Shown here piece by piece: positions 36,101 through 48,060 of a stretch of 64,000 nt of DNA. The position numbers and the translations under genes are program-made. Every line of letters begins with the position of its first letter. The first letter of the stretch is position 1. The notes beneath the pieces were generated by a model. The model was given only the letters and a program-made list of their open reading frames with translations. It made no database searches and was not told where the DNA came from. This DNA is from Rhyacichthys aspro (taxonomy: Eukaryota; Chordata; Actinopteri; Gobiiformes; Rhyacichthyidae), in the NCBI GenBank assembly GCA_036850595.1, contig CM072168.1:17909982-17973981 (forward strand). Direction: 5' to 3'.

Positions 36101-37785
36101 GACTATGGACCCTGATAAAGGAGAACATTTCCCAAAGCTTATATTTATCAACATCAGATTCTATGTGACTTCTTTAGCAGCAGAAAAGGAGTGGCTGGAC
36201 CATTGACTGTGTTTTTATATGACACTTCAGATGAGAATAATGTAACAATATAAATGAGTGAATGATTGCTTCTGCTTGCATCATGAGCTTTGTTTAGCCT
36301 TGTTGTGTAGCTCATGTTTGTTTCTACAGGCTGCTTGTATTCACACCATATGTTTTTTTACTTGACGATGAATAAGAACTTCACACTTGAAATCTGAACT
36401 ATTAAATGCAAATAGCTCTAGTCCTGTTGCCTTTAAAACAGCTTGACTGATCTCAGGTAACAGACTGGGCTTGAGTGAACATAAGAAATTCACATTACAG
36501 CCACTCATTGTTCCTTTAGGCTGACTTCTCTCCAGCTCCATTGGTTTATCTGTGCTCACTTGAACAGAACACAAACAGAAAACCCCGAGAACAGTTTGTG
36601 GACCCAGGCTGTTTCTTCTGCCTGCGTTCACCTTCAGGTGCCTGCTGTTTCTTGCATATTTCAGTGGTTTATGCTGCGCTTAGGCTCTGCACACACTCCT
36701 TATCTCCTCAACACACACACACACAGACACACACCTTCTCATAAACAATATTGATCGTGTAAAGCCTTGGTTTTTCGCAGCTGTGTGCCGCTTCACATGC
36801 CGTCTGTGTTCGCCATTTACTATCAGCTTTTTGTCCTTCATTCACCTCCATTAGACAGTCCTAATCCGCACAGCTTCTCGATATCCAGATATGATTACTG
36901 CATAGTGTGAGCTCACGCTGTGATGGACAATGTCAGGACAACCACAAAACTTTACCTTTATCACTGGATTGGGCCTCAAAGTGAAGCCTTATCCAAAATT
37001 ATATGTGTTAAAGTAAAGGTTATCCATACGATAAGCATTAAAAGACATAGATTTGATGTCCTCCAGGTCGTTTAAGTGCATACAGAAATTATTGACAGCA
37101 CAAAAATCTGACATACTGAACCTGGGCAAGAACTCATCAGTTAAAATTCATTTACAGGTTTGTATTAAGTGGCTGCTCCAGTGTGTGTCTGCTGTGGGAT
37201 GTCTAGTCAGAGGAGGATGTTGGCGCTGCCCCACAGTCAGAGAATGTAAAAAAAGGCCAAGAAGCAGCTGTTTAGTGTGCTGCGGCGCTGCCCAATTATG
37301 CTAATCTTCCTAAAGAGTGCCTCCATAGCACGCAGACACGCATGAAAGCTGCAAACCGCTTTGAAGAACAGAGGCTTGTGGAATAAACCTACTGGGGGAG
37401 TATTTCCTTTTCTGCTTAAGTGTGTGCATCAAAGAATAAGTATGTGCTCGGCGTTTGCCCGTCTTTGACTACCTCTTATTTTCAGTGCAGCGTTGGAAGC
37501 CTCGGTGAGTTCTTCTGCTCCAAATTAAGTCTGCTTCATGCACATTTAGAAATGCTGACATACAGTCAGCCCACGTTGGCGACTGTGAGTGTTTGAGATG
37601 CAGCGAGCCATCAGAGCGACCAAATGTCTTCAATTAAATCACATGCTGTTTGCATTTTGTGATAAGTCCAGCTGCTTGGGGATGATTGGAAAGACAATAC
37701 TGAAATACATTTGAATACATGAAATGGCCTTTGAACTTTAAACAACCAGAATGAGAAGAGAACAAATTGGCAAATGTGAATAGAC
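36101..37785. other. non-coding sequence
   Basis: No exon recognised. It contains a CA run near 36.71 kb and a moderately GC-rich unique stretch around 37.18-37.33 kb. Nothing else stands out. Confidence 0.5.
36709..36735. repeat. CA microsatellite
   Basis: ACACACACACACACAGACACACAC, an imperfect CA run with one GA interruption. Confidence 0.9.
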
Positions 37786-38062
37786 ACCATCATGTGCAGG
37801 AGGCGTCCAGAACAGTTTCCAGACCCCCTCTCGATGCGGAGGAGCTCTGGCTCTACTCTGGTTCCTCCCGCCTCAATGAGCTTCTCACCCAACTGTGTCT
37901 CCAGGGCCCAGCCACTCATGGTTTCACCCGCTTTTGTTGGAGAACTTGTCCATTTGGTCATAATCTACAGTTTAGTTCGGCTTTTTACTCGTTTTTGGAT
38001 GGCATTGCTGCAGATCCTGCTCCATCTTTCTGTCAATCTCCCGTTTTCATGAACAAGACTCA
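37786..38062 (-). mobile_element. RTE-like LINE fragment, inverted piece
   Basis: On the minus strand this reads as reverse transcriptase ORF sequence of a common fish LINE. The motif LLRIERG is encoded at about 37823-37850, and an LLHM end (RMPPG-like region) lies near 37790. Plus-strand landmarks are GGAGGCGTCCAG, CCTCTCGATGCGGAGGAGCT, GAGCTTCTCACCCAACTGTG, CCATTTGGTCATAA and TTTTCATGAACAAGACTC. Several indels break the frame. It is followed within about 45 bp by a plus-strand piece of the same element type. Confidence 0.75.
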
Positions 38063-38104
38063 GAGACAAACAAACTACTCATATTGAAAAAGGATGGATG
38101 ATTG

Positions 38105-38265
38105 CATGGATGCTTTGGCAATGTCCAACTAAGAGAAAGCCCCAGGACAGACTCAGGACACACGTCTTAAGGCTGTCCTGGGGATGTTGATGTATTTCTT
38201 TGAGGAAGTTGGATGAATGTCTGGGCTTCACTGCTTAAACTGTGAACAGGTCCTGGGTAAGCAGA
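38105..38265 (+). mobile_element. RTE-like LINE 3' coding end, sense piece
   Basis: The plus strand encodes RKPQDRLRTHVLRLSWG, corresponding to the RRPRGRPRTRWRDYVSRLAWE region at the C-terminus of a fish LINE reverse transcriptase ORF. It is followed by GAGGAAGTTGGATGAA and GTCTGGGCTTCACTGCTTAA, which match the usual terminal codons. The frame is broken by a stop and indels. No long GATG tail follows at its end, but a GGATGGATGATTGCATGGATG stretch lies just before the piece, at about 38091-38111. Confidence 0.75.
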
Positions 38266-40415
38266 GGAAAATGGGACTATGTGGGCTTTCCACAATAGCT
38301 TTTTTATTATTAACATTTTGAAAAGGAATCACATGTATATTTTCCTTTGCCTCTTGGAAATAAAGTCCACAGAGAGCTGAGGTAGAAGACCCCAGACTCC
38401 ACTGAGGCGTAGACACTGTGTATTGTTATTGATGGAGGCCACAGTGTCTTCAGACTCACAAATGCCAGTGATCAGAGCTTTCACAGATGGATCCTATGAA
38501 AAGCTGCAGTGACATTTGCTTTGATTTTCACAAAGTACTTCCACATCCAGTCTTCAAATCTGTACCAAAACTAAGTATAAAGTATAAAGATGTCAGTGTG
38601 TGTTCAATAGAGATGAAAGAAAATCTATATATAGGCATATCAATCAATAAAAATCAATATCTTCTGTTATTATATTCTGTGATACACACATTATACATAA
38701 TTATTAGGCAGGTTTACACTGAAATGGTGGCGCTGGACCTGGATGTGTTTGTGTAAAAGACTCAACTCTGTTTATTTAAATCCAGTCCTGTTTCCTCATT
38801 TGTTTTTTTTCTCTGTTAAGTCTTATAATGTCATTGTATTGAACTGCATTTGAGTAGATGTTGTGATGTGAGCCACAGCTACATCTTCATCCTCTGTTCA
38901 CACAAACTTAAGTGAGACTGTGGTTTCAAATGAGTGAGATTAAGTGCAGCGTCCGGTTGCTAATAGTTTTCCGATAAAGGGGTGTGCTGCTCCTGGAAAG
39001 CACTGTGTTGAAGGATGGTCCAGTTCAGTCTGGTCCAGCAGTCATCAGAGCTTCACTGTGGCCTTCACGATGAGAAAGACTGAAAAAGTTTCCATATTTA
39101 ACATCTTTATTGTGGGGAGAATATTCTGAGGAAGTATCTTATGGAAGAAATTGACAGTGTTGCATATTGATTGTGCAAAGCTGACCTGTGGCTGCACACA
39201 AAAGGCTGCAAGGCTGTAATATCTTGAAACCGGTGTGAATATTTTCAGATTTCTCATCAAGTAGACACGTGTGAGCCTAGCATGTGCTGAGTCAGTGCAT
39301 TTCTTAAAGCAAAAGTCCACCAGCTCTGCTCTCGAAGGTCAAATGTCTTTATACTATTCACTGAATGTCTTTCTGGTGATGTGCCAAAACAGACCCTCGC
39401 CTTCAAACCAAAACTATAAAAAACTATACAACTGTATCTAAGTTTGTAGAGACTTAAAATGATTCTGACTGAAATAGGTTTTTGGGTCACCTCATTTCAT
39501 CCAAACAGTGCGCCTTGGCTTTGATCCTACAAGACTCGGCAGGAGGCATGGACACTGTTCTTCTAATTATTCTCATTTGCTAATGGCTGCTGAGGTTACT
39601 TATTTACTTTTTTTTGTCCATCATTAAAAAAAAAAGACAGATAAATACTACTATATTGCTCAAATAGCTGGTTATTTATATCCCAGTGTAGATGACACAT
39701 GTTCGTACACCTGATTCTCACAAATCTTTGTTGTTGTGAGCGACCAAAGCAGAAGAAGTGGGCAGACAAAAAACTAAGGGATGAATACAGCATCCTCCAC
39801 TGACAGTGATTGGAAATAATGCTCTCTTATGAGTTTCTTCTGTCACGGTACAAAGCTCACCTGACTGGGTTTATTCACCAGCAGCCATCAGAAACCAGGA
39901 TATTCTCTTTACATGCCACAGTCTCCAGGTTTATTTGGATTAACCTGTTTTCTCAAAACTGGGATACAGGCTTATTCCAGTTTCTAAAATCAGGATTTGA
40001 TGTTTATATGGACACAGACAAAAAAAGCATGCTTGAAAAACCTGATCATAAGACGGACACTCAAGTCAGTGAATGATTTCAGACCGCAGTAATCCAGTGT
40101 TATAGGCTGCGTTGTAAAGTGAGATCACTGTACTAAGGTTTATCTCGACTGTTGAAGTTTATGGAGGTTAATGGAAAAAGCCAGTCATTCATAAAACACA
40201 CAGAGATTCACTGCTGTTTATGACGGAGCACTCAGCAGTACTGTACAGGCCTGTGATGCATGGACATCATCTCGGCTCAAAGCAGGGTACATCAGATTTA
40301 TGCAGCTGCCATGTGGCCTCATGTTGGTCTCATGTATCACTCTGTCAGGCCTCTGCACACACTCCCACTGCCCGCTGTGATTTAGACCTGACACTGTTGT
40401 GATGACTGCCTTCAA

Positions 40416-40430
40416 CCAGCAAGGGGCAGT
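40416..40430 (+). promoter_or_regulatory. CTCF-like site (plus orientation)
   Basis: CCAGCAAGGGGCAGT matches CCASYAGRKGGCRSY at 14 of 15 positions; the only mismatch is A for G at position 7. It has the same orientation as the 26.0-kb motif. Confidence 0.45.
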
Positions 40431-41479
40431 ATCACACTGAGCAAACACCGCCTGCAGAAAAAGGCATGGAAATCAGTTTAATGAAGCAGAGCTATGCAGA
40501 GAGAGGTTTAATCCACTTGTGTGTGACACTGGCTGCAGAGGTGTGCACAGGATATCTGCAAAACACACGAGACACAGCTGTGTAACATAGTGGCTCTTTG
40601 TACTGTTTAAGTGTAGTACCTCTCATGTTACTGTACACTGCTCTGAGACACAATACAGTCTGTCTCTTGTGAGTGTCTCTTCAGAATAATGGCTCAGATA
40701 ATGTAAAAACAAGCTAAGTGGCAGGTGATAACACTGGTTGTTAGTCCTTTATCCTTGTGTGATCTGTTTGGCATTTACATGAGCTTGTGTTAGTTTAGTA
40801 ATCTACAAACACAAAATAATAAAATGACCTCAGTATTTGTCTATGACTGATGCCTAATGCTTGAAAACATACTTTTTCAGACCTGGAACCAACATTGCAT
40901 CCATGAAATAGTCTAGTTTTAAAGCTTGGTGTAAACTAGGAAGACCTCATTATCACTTTATTCAGAAGTTATATGAAGTATTTGCCAAAAGTAAGCACCG
41001 ATTTCAGGGCCACGATAAACTCACAATGATGTATTGAGAAAAAGGAAACAGAAATTCACTTTGCAGAGAACTATTGTACCTTCTATTGTCACAGTCACCC
41101 TTTGTATAATTTTATATATTCTTCTTTGCTACAGATAAACAACTTCTATGTTCTGCACTATTGTATACTTTATAATATACACATGCATACTCTTATAGAA
41201 GTATCGGAGGAAGTCAAACAAATACAAGAGACTAAGCTAACTTCAGCGTCCAGCCGCCTTGGATATGAACTTCTACATTAGTAATCAACCCCTCAGTTCA
41301 CTGTTCAGTACATGCCAGTGATAGAAAAGACATCTATCCACAGACCGAGTGTTTTCTTGGGTTCGTGTCGTGTCCTGCATCCTGATCTCACGCCTAAAGA
41401 TAGACCCTAGAGTTTCTTTAAAACAAAGGAATGCAGTGCTTTTTTTTTTTAACAGCAGTTGTCTCACACTTGACACATT

Positions 41480-41740
41480 GCGTGCTTAGAAAAGGATATC
41501 AGCGGCTTGTCAGTTGAAAGAATGAGTTTGTGCATCTGGGCCGTGCACGCTCATATCTCATTTCGGAGAGCTTTGGCACCCATATCAAAGCTGCATTCAA
41601 GAGATAGTCTGTATCTGGAAATTCATCCACTGCCATTGCCCCTCTCCTCGGCACCTTTCCCCAGAAACACCAGCTGCATGCATATTATAATCCAGAAATA
41701 TCTCGCAGCAATGCAAAATAAAGATTTGGTCGTTTCCAGG
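41480..41740. promoter_or_regulatory. candidate conserved non-coding block
   Basis: A unique block of balanced composition, including GGCCGTGCACGCTCATATCT, GCAAAATAAAGATTT and CAGCTGCATGCATATTATAA. No coding or transposon signature is seen. Regulatory role inferred. Confidence 0.25.
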
Positions 41741-44156
41741 TTTTAAAGGCACATAGCTAATCCTAATCCTTCCCCCAGTGACCCCACTTCTAGTATTTTA
41801 TGAAGTAAACTTTGAGAATGGGTCTACAGCTTTTAGAAAATATGAGATGACTCTGAAGGCCATAACACTGACTGTATTTTATTTTAAAGAATGTTGCTTT
41901 AGTGACAAGGTGAATACATTTACAAGGAAAAACACAACAATAGCTTCCATTGTTCAATGGTCTGTGCTATGCAACGATGTTCAAACAAGGAACGCATCTA
42001 ATGCTCTCAAGGGATGTATAGAACTTGGTTTTGGTTCAGTTCCTTGTTTTGCTGTATGTATATTTTTATTCCCATATATTATTTTCAAGGTAAACTCTTC
42101 ATTCCACTATTCATAACTGTTTTGCAATCATTGTTGGGATTGTAGGCCGTGTCTGAAGCGCAAACTCTCTTAAAATGTTAAAAAATATCAGTATTTCCCA
42201 CATAGACAATATATAAAGTTGGATAGTTGAGCAATACTGATCAATTTGTCATGGTTCCTGCAGCAAGTTGCTTTTGTGACAACAACTAGTGCCCAAGACT
42301 GTACTTACTTTGTTCTGAGTCATTATTTTAATACGTTTTACATTGCTTGTAACCATAGCTGGATGACTAGCTGGATGAGTATTACTAAAACTGCCAAAAG
42401 AAGATATAGACCTATTGTTCACTTGCTTTCAGCAGAGTTCATGGTCATGAAGGACGCAGATGAAGTTTTAAACACACCATTTAGCCTTGATGTAGAATTA
42501 TCCTTGAGTGTGATTATAAATGTGTCTGTGCATCTCATTATCGGGGTGAGGAATACGGACTCTATTTATTGCCCTAATACCAGAAGTGTGCTTAACTGTT
42601 GTTGGAGAGGAAACTGAGGCACCATTCTGTGTTGAAGAGGGAGCGTTGAAGAGTTGTTTTTCTGAGAGCAGTGCTGTTACACATACAAGCATCTTTATTA
42701 AGGCCATGGTGATGAGTCACTGTCTCTCATGAATCAAACACCGGTGATAACATCTCCATTATCAAGAGGATGTAGGAGAAACAGTAACTCATTGGAGATA
42801 GTTATTAAGTTTAAATAGAAATCATTTGCTTATTTTTTCTTCTTGTTAACGTAATGGACTTCTCCTCTCAACTCTTCTTTTTTAAAGTAAGTGGTTCTTT
42901 TATTTCTCCTTATCAGATAGATACAGTGTAGAAAGACATGTCCCAACAACAACAACAATTATTATTTTGAGGTGACTGTACATTATTAAAAACTATGACC
43001 ATTTTATTAAGCTGTTTATAACCTCTCACAGTTCACTTCTTCTATCATGTTTCCTGGTGTTGTCTTTTACAATGACCTTCTTTGGGGCAATAGATAAAGT
43101 GAGCCTTTGTGTCCAAATCCACCACAGATGGACTCAGACCCGTATTGATTCATGTGAATTGTCCCGTTTAATAACATAGATATTTTGGCCACAGCAGGGT
43201 TTATATCGAGGGAGAAATTCATCTCAGAGCAAAAGTTTCTCAGAGAAATATTTGAATGCTCTCTCAGACTCCCTCGGGACCTTCTTTCAGGTCTGCATCT
43301 CACTCGCCTTTTCATGGCCTGCTGTGTTTCTGAGCGGATCGCTGACACTCACAGGCTTGTCCACGGCTGATTTATTTATCTATTTACCGCCCTCCATCTC
43401 TGTCCAAAGAGCAGAGGCGATCAGAGGCCGGGATGATGACACTGTGAGCTCTGCTACCCTCCGGCGTCGAGGTGGTGCATCTCAAAGAAGTACACTTTAC
43501 AGGTCTCTTCTTTGCATCAGATCATCCTTGAGTTTTTGTTACTATATTAGGCTTCTTATCTTTTCTGTGAAATAGTGGAGTAATGTTTCCTGCAAAGAAT
43601 TTGAGCATTTATGATTACATTTACATAAAATAACATACATCTCATCATCTGTTAAATTCTAGTCTTTCTCATTTCTGCAGCATTGTCCAGTAAACGTTTG
43701 ACTGCCCACTGTCTAATGCTAATGTTGAGGCATTATGGTCAAATTATGTTATGATCAGAGCATATAACAAAGAAAATATAACAGCAATACAAGTCTTATC
43801 TGAACATTGTTGCACTGTATGTTCCAGTTTCAGTATCATTATGTTTTCAATACTTTATTTGTAGATTTTGTTCAGGAACAATTGACCCCAAAGAGATTCA
43901 AGATTTAGGGCAAAGTTAATAATGCAGCCATATAATGATATAATAATTTTCATAAATATGTGAAGAGCACCTGAACCACTGTTTCTCTTCTATCTTCACC
44001 AAAGTGTGCTCCAGTACAACTCTTTCAATACAAAAAAAAAAAATCTTGTGACACCAATTATTATATGATATTATTTATAATGAATGTATTAAGGTTGTTA
44101 TAGATTATTATAACTGTAACTAAGTATGTTTTGTTTCTGCAAATTATAATCTACAT

Positions 44157-44545
44157 CAGGGGTGGGCAAACTTTTTGGCTCAAGGGCCACACTGGGTTTT
44201 AAAATCTGACAGACGGGCCAGACCAGTAAAATATAAACTAGTATTGATTACATTAGAAAACCTGTACCATTTCTTGCACAGTTTCTTGGCAAATAAGACT
44301 TATGGTACTGACTGGACTTCAGTCAATAATCTCTGTCAAATATCTCTGTCCACATTAAAAACTTGTGTGAATGGAAGTTTTCTGTTTGTAGATATGATGG
44401 TAGCTTTAGCAAAAGCACAAGGCATTTAAGGAAAATGGCCAAATATGTGCTGTCTTATACCAAATTATAAATACTTTGTAAATGCTTGGCGGGCCGCATC
44501 ACACGGGCCACATCTGGCCCCCAGGCCTTAGTTTGCCCACCACTG
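44157..44545. mobile_element. hAT-type MITE with perfect target duplication
   Basis: The left end is CAGGGGTGGGCAAACT. The right end is AGTTTGCCCACCACTG, a 16-bp inverted repeat with one mismatch. The flanking octamers are identical, ATCTACAT at 44149-44156 and at 44546-44553, matching the 8-bp duplication made by hAT transposases. Internal hallmarks are GGCTCAAGGGCCACACTGGG and GGGCCACATCTGGCCCCCAG. At 389 bp it has no transposase. An internal 84-codon frame is chance. Confidence 0.95.
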
Positions 44546-44739
44546 ATCTACATACATAATTACATGTTGATCCATCTACATTACACTAGACACAAATAAT
44601 ACATTTGATTCATGGAAAAAAGGTTGAAATTGTGTGAGAAGCAGGAATGTTATTAGGTTTTACAGTATTTTTATTTACAAAAAGTCAAACTATACCATTC
44701 CCAATAACTTGCCCTCTTTCTTAGTGCTTCCTTAAGGCC

Positions 44740-45240
44740 TGAAGTTTCTTGAGAAGGACTAGGTTGATCCATTTTGATCTCTGGGCACAGAGTGAACCCA
44801 CCCACGTCGACCTCAGACCGACACCAGTCGCTGAGCTGCCTGTTGTTTTTATCTGTCTTTGGGCCGAGTATTTGCCCTTTATTTCGCCGCTCTATTATTC
44901 AGAGCTCATCTGGAAGATCCCCAACATATTTATTTCCATCTTGCATATGAGGTCAGTCATCTGCTGCCCATAATTGAATCCCGGGCTGGCAAAAGTGTAT
45001 TTACTGAGGCTGGCGCTCCATCTGGAACAGCGTCTCTAACCTTATCAAAATCAAATGGGCAAAGAAATGCTCCATGAAATATCACAGGTCCTGCAGGCGA
45101 TCCCTCATATGTATGGAAATGGAAATGTATGTTTTGTGCTGTCAGAGACTCTGGCCTCACTGCCTCTGACTGCTGTGTCTTATTCACCTGAAGGCTCAGC
45201 GCTAATGGAGACTGCCGACTCCATGTTGCTTCAGTAGTTT
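44740..45240. promoter_or_regulatory. candidate conserved non-coding block (long)
   Basis: About 500 bp of unique, evenly composed sequence right after the hAT element. It contains GGGCCGAGTATTTGCCCTTT, a CATAATTGAATCCCGGGCTG stretch and CCTTATCAAAATCAAATGGG (a TCF/LEF-like core, ATCAAA). Overlapping frames on both strands are open for 60-99 codons, but none has splice or family support. It is a good enhancer candidate by composition only. Confidence 0.3.
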
Positions 45241-47224
45241 TAAAGTTCAAGGGCATCTAGGCCTAGTCTTTCTTTATTTTGGTCAGAAACACAGTTATCT
45301 CTGAAAATGAAATGTGGCTTTTTATGTCAAAATGAGTTCACTTTGTGAGTATTCAGCTAATGAATATCCCTATGAATGTGTTTCTACTGCAGCAGTGCTC
45401 AGTTTGTCCTCAATGGGTTCATCTAAGAACATGTACAGGAAGAAATAACATGGCTTTTTCATTTTGTCGTATTTTAATCAAAAGAATGTTTTTCTTTTCC
45501 TTGTTTTTTGTTTGTTTCTGTTCTAATGTACAGGCTACGGCAAAATCTTAATAGAAGGACCTCAAATCCAAGATGTTGTTGAAAAGGCGATTTATTTATG
45601 TTTCATAATAACCGTGTGGTAAATGTTGTGGATGTTTTTGTTTTAAGTTAGATGTTAATTAACTTACACACAGTATTTCTTGTAATTTGTCATGTTTGTT
45701 TTTTTATTATCTCAAGCAAATTTAATTGTTCCGAACACATTATTGTAATTCTATTTGGTTACATTATTTCTCACTGTTTTATGAAGTGTAATTTATTGCA
45801 TTTGCAGTGTTCACTTTTTTGAAAATTGGATTTGGGAGACGGGGTTGCTTAAAATCAATGCACAAGTTTCAAAACGTGCAAAGCATTTCCGAACACGTTC
45901 TTGCCTTTTTCTGATTTGACCAATTAAAATGTAATCGCAAGGGCTGAAAACATTAGAACTCGTCTAATTTGCTTCGTATCACTGATAATGAGGTGCATTT
46001 TTGAGTCAAAATGGCTTGGGCTTTGTTAAATTTGACAGGTTACATTTGACGCTTGGTACCTCACTGCCCTTTAGCCTTGACTAATAAATCCCCATGAATC
46101 CTAATGTTTCCTGTATTGAATCAAATGTAGTGAAAGCGGTGGGACTCCCGGTGGGAATCGACACTCTTCTCCACTCTGCAGCTCTCTCCTGCTCCAAGCT
46201 GCACTCGCCTCATTGTTTTGGATTGCTGGTCAGTATGATTAGGTCCCAGAGGCTCTCACTAACTCTAACTCACTCTACAGCAGTGGACACAAGCACACAC
46301 CAGCTCACATAAGCCTATTTTACCACGGGCTTCGCTGATGTTTCGACCTAAACAAGAGGAAGTTTGAGTCAAACTTGAAGAAACTAGGGCTGAATGGACA
46401 AACCTATATCTAACTGTGACAAAAACACTGTGAATGTTGCACAAAACAGACAGAAAGAAACAGTTATCCATCATTTCTGCTTTTCCTTTGTGCTCTTTTT
46501 CTAAATGTTTCTCCAATTCTCTAATATAACCCGTGTTCAGTCCTTTATTCAGCCAGTGGATTGTTGTAAAATAACATTCCCACTGAAAAATGTCTGTGTT
46601 TAAATCAGTGTTATACAATTTAATCTCAGTTTATGCATTTTCAAGCCAAAAAGAAAAAAAAAAAGATTGAGAAAAAGTAGATTTGTCTTGTGCTCATCAA
46701 AGTGTGAGTGGTTTTAAATCAAAAAACTGATAAGTAGTCAGTAGTTTGAGGGAGCCTAAATGTATTATTCATACTCATATCATAAATATTTGAAGAAAAC
46801 GTCCTCAAAATGCAGGTGGTTTAAGCTTCGACTTTTCAAGGAGCGTCAGAGTAAGTTGGGGCCGAAGCTGCCAAGGTCAGACGGAGGCGTTTTGGAAAAA
46901 TTATTCTATGGTCCATGTTTGGAAGCCATGTTAGAATGGATCAACTATTACTATATGTATGATCATGCTTAGCTTTAATATATGTACAGTAGATTAGACA
47001 GAAGTTGTGAGCAGACCTTACAGAAGAAAGATAACATGCTCTGTCCCCTTCCACTCTATTGTTCACTTTAAAGTCACGTGTGATAATTTGGGTGCTTGAG
47101 ATGTTTATATTAAATGGAGAGTATGCAATTTTTTTATGCATGTGAGAAAAAGAACCATTTAATCAACTAATATCATATTGTAACAAGAGTCACCTGTGAA
47201 AAACAAGGCTGTAAGACATCATCT
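45241..47224. other. non-coding sequence
   Basis: No exon recognised. A unique block at about 46020-46320 has balanced composition. The frame at 46265-46618 on the minus strand has no support. The 19-mer shared with 23.87 kb lies at 45390-45408. Confidence 0.5.
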
Positions 47225-47446
47225 AGGCTGTATCATCAAAATTTTAAAAGAAGAAACGTTGGCCAATCCCAGCTCGCTTCTGGAAAAAGGAACGCTCCCA
47301 TTGGCTGACAGTGATGTCAATAAGGATATAATGGCTGCTGACTAAACAAAGATAGTGTATTTTCAGCGCTGAATGTGTCTTTTTACAGAGAAACAGTTAA
47401 AAAAAGAAAAAAAAAACATAACCAGAGAAAATGGAGGCAACGTGAA
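47225..47446 (-). repeat. dispersed repeat, copy B
   Basis: The reverse complement matches 13066-13225, sharing ACGTTGCCTC, TTTTCTCT, GTTTCTCTGTAAAAAGAC, TCCTTATTGACA and CCAATGGGAGCGTT in the same order. Differences are mostly substitutions and a longer T-run. It has no coding content. Confidence 0.75.
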
Positions 47447-47639
47447 TGTGAATCTAGCCTCTCTTGCTCTGCTAAATCAACACAGCAATGAACCAGGACA
47501 AAGGGAAATCTAAAAGAACGAGAGGCTGAAACGTGCCATTACACTAAGTCAAGTCAGATTACGCTGCCTCATTTATTAATATAAAATCTGATCAGCTTTG
47601 CCTGATCCAGTGTATACTACGGCTAAGTTTGAGTGAAGC

Positions 47640-48060
47640 CCTTACAGACAAGAACACATTGCTCCTGTGGCACCGCAGCGTCACGGCTCATTTAAACCAC
47701 TTTGAAGCATGCTGGGACATAATGTACATTCAGTAGGCTTCTCACATATTTGAACTTGCCAGCGCTGCATTTTTAGACATGCATGGCGTCCCACGGGCCC
47801 CTGTCACAGGTCTAGTCCGAGTGAGCTGCAGGAAGCACAGAAACACTTTGCACTGACCTCCAGCTCTACTTCGCTGGAGATTGTTCTGCAGAAAAACATG
47901 AGCGTGTTGAGCATTTAAAAACATGCTCTGGAAGGAAATTGCTTGGCATTGTTGTGATAATGGTCATTGTTGAGAGGAGAATAGAGCTCCTGTAAACAGC
48001 CTGTGTGCATTTAGACGCAGGTAATTATTGGACGCAGTGCGTGCATGTGCAATAGTGTGC
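47640..48060. promoter_or_regulatory. candidate conserved non-coding block
   Basis: Unique, evenly composed sequence. It includes CCGCAGCGTCACGGCTCATT, CCCACGGGCCCCTGTCACAG and GACGCAGGTAATTATTGGAC (TAATTA homeodomain core). No repeat or coding signature is visible. Inference only. Confidence 0.28.

Larger units (their letters stand above)
38266..44148. other. non-coding sequence
   Basis: No exon recognised. It contains a CTCF-like motif at 40.4 kb and a unique, evenly composed block at 41.48-41.74 kb, both listed separately. A second such block lies around 43.07-43.50 kb. An ACA run lies near 42.95 kb. Confidence 0.5.

Noticed and set aside
35307..36128. Lysine- and glycine-rich 273-codon frame and phenylalanine/proline-rich opposite frames
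   Set aside because: They arise from T, C and G homopolymer runs in a block that is probably erroneous sequence.
37767..38087. Plus-strand frame of 106 codons
   Set aside because: It is the reverse of a LINE reverse transcriptase fragment on the minus strand.
44175..44429. 84-codon frame inside the hAT MITE
   Set aside because: Non-autonomous element of 389 bp; the frame has no transposase motif.
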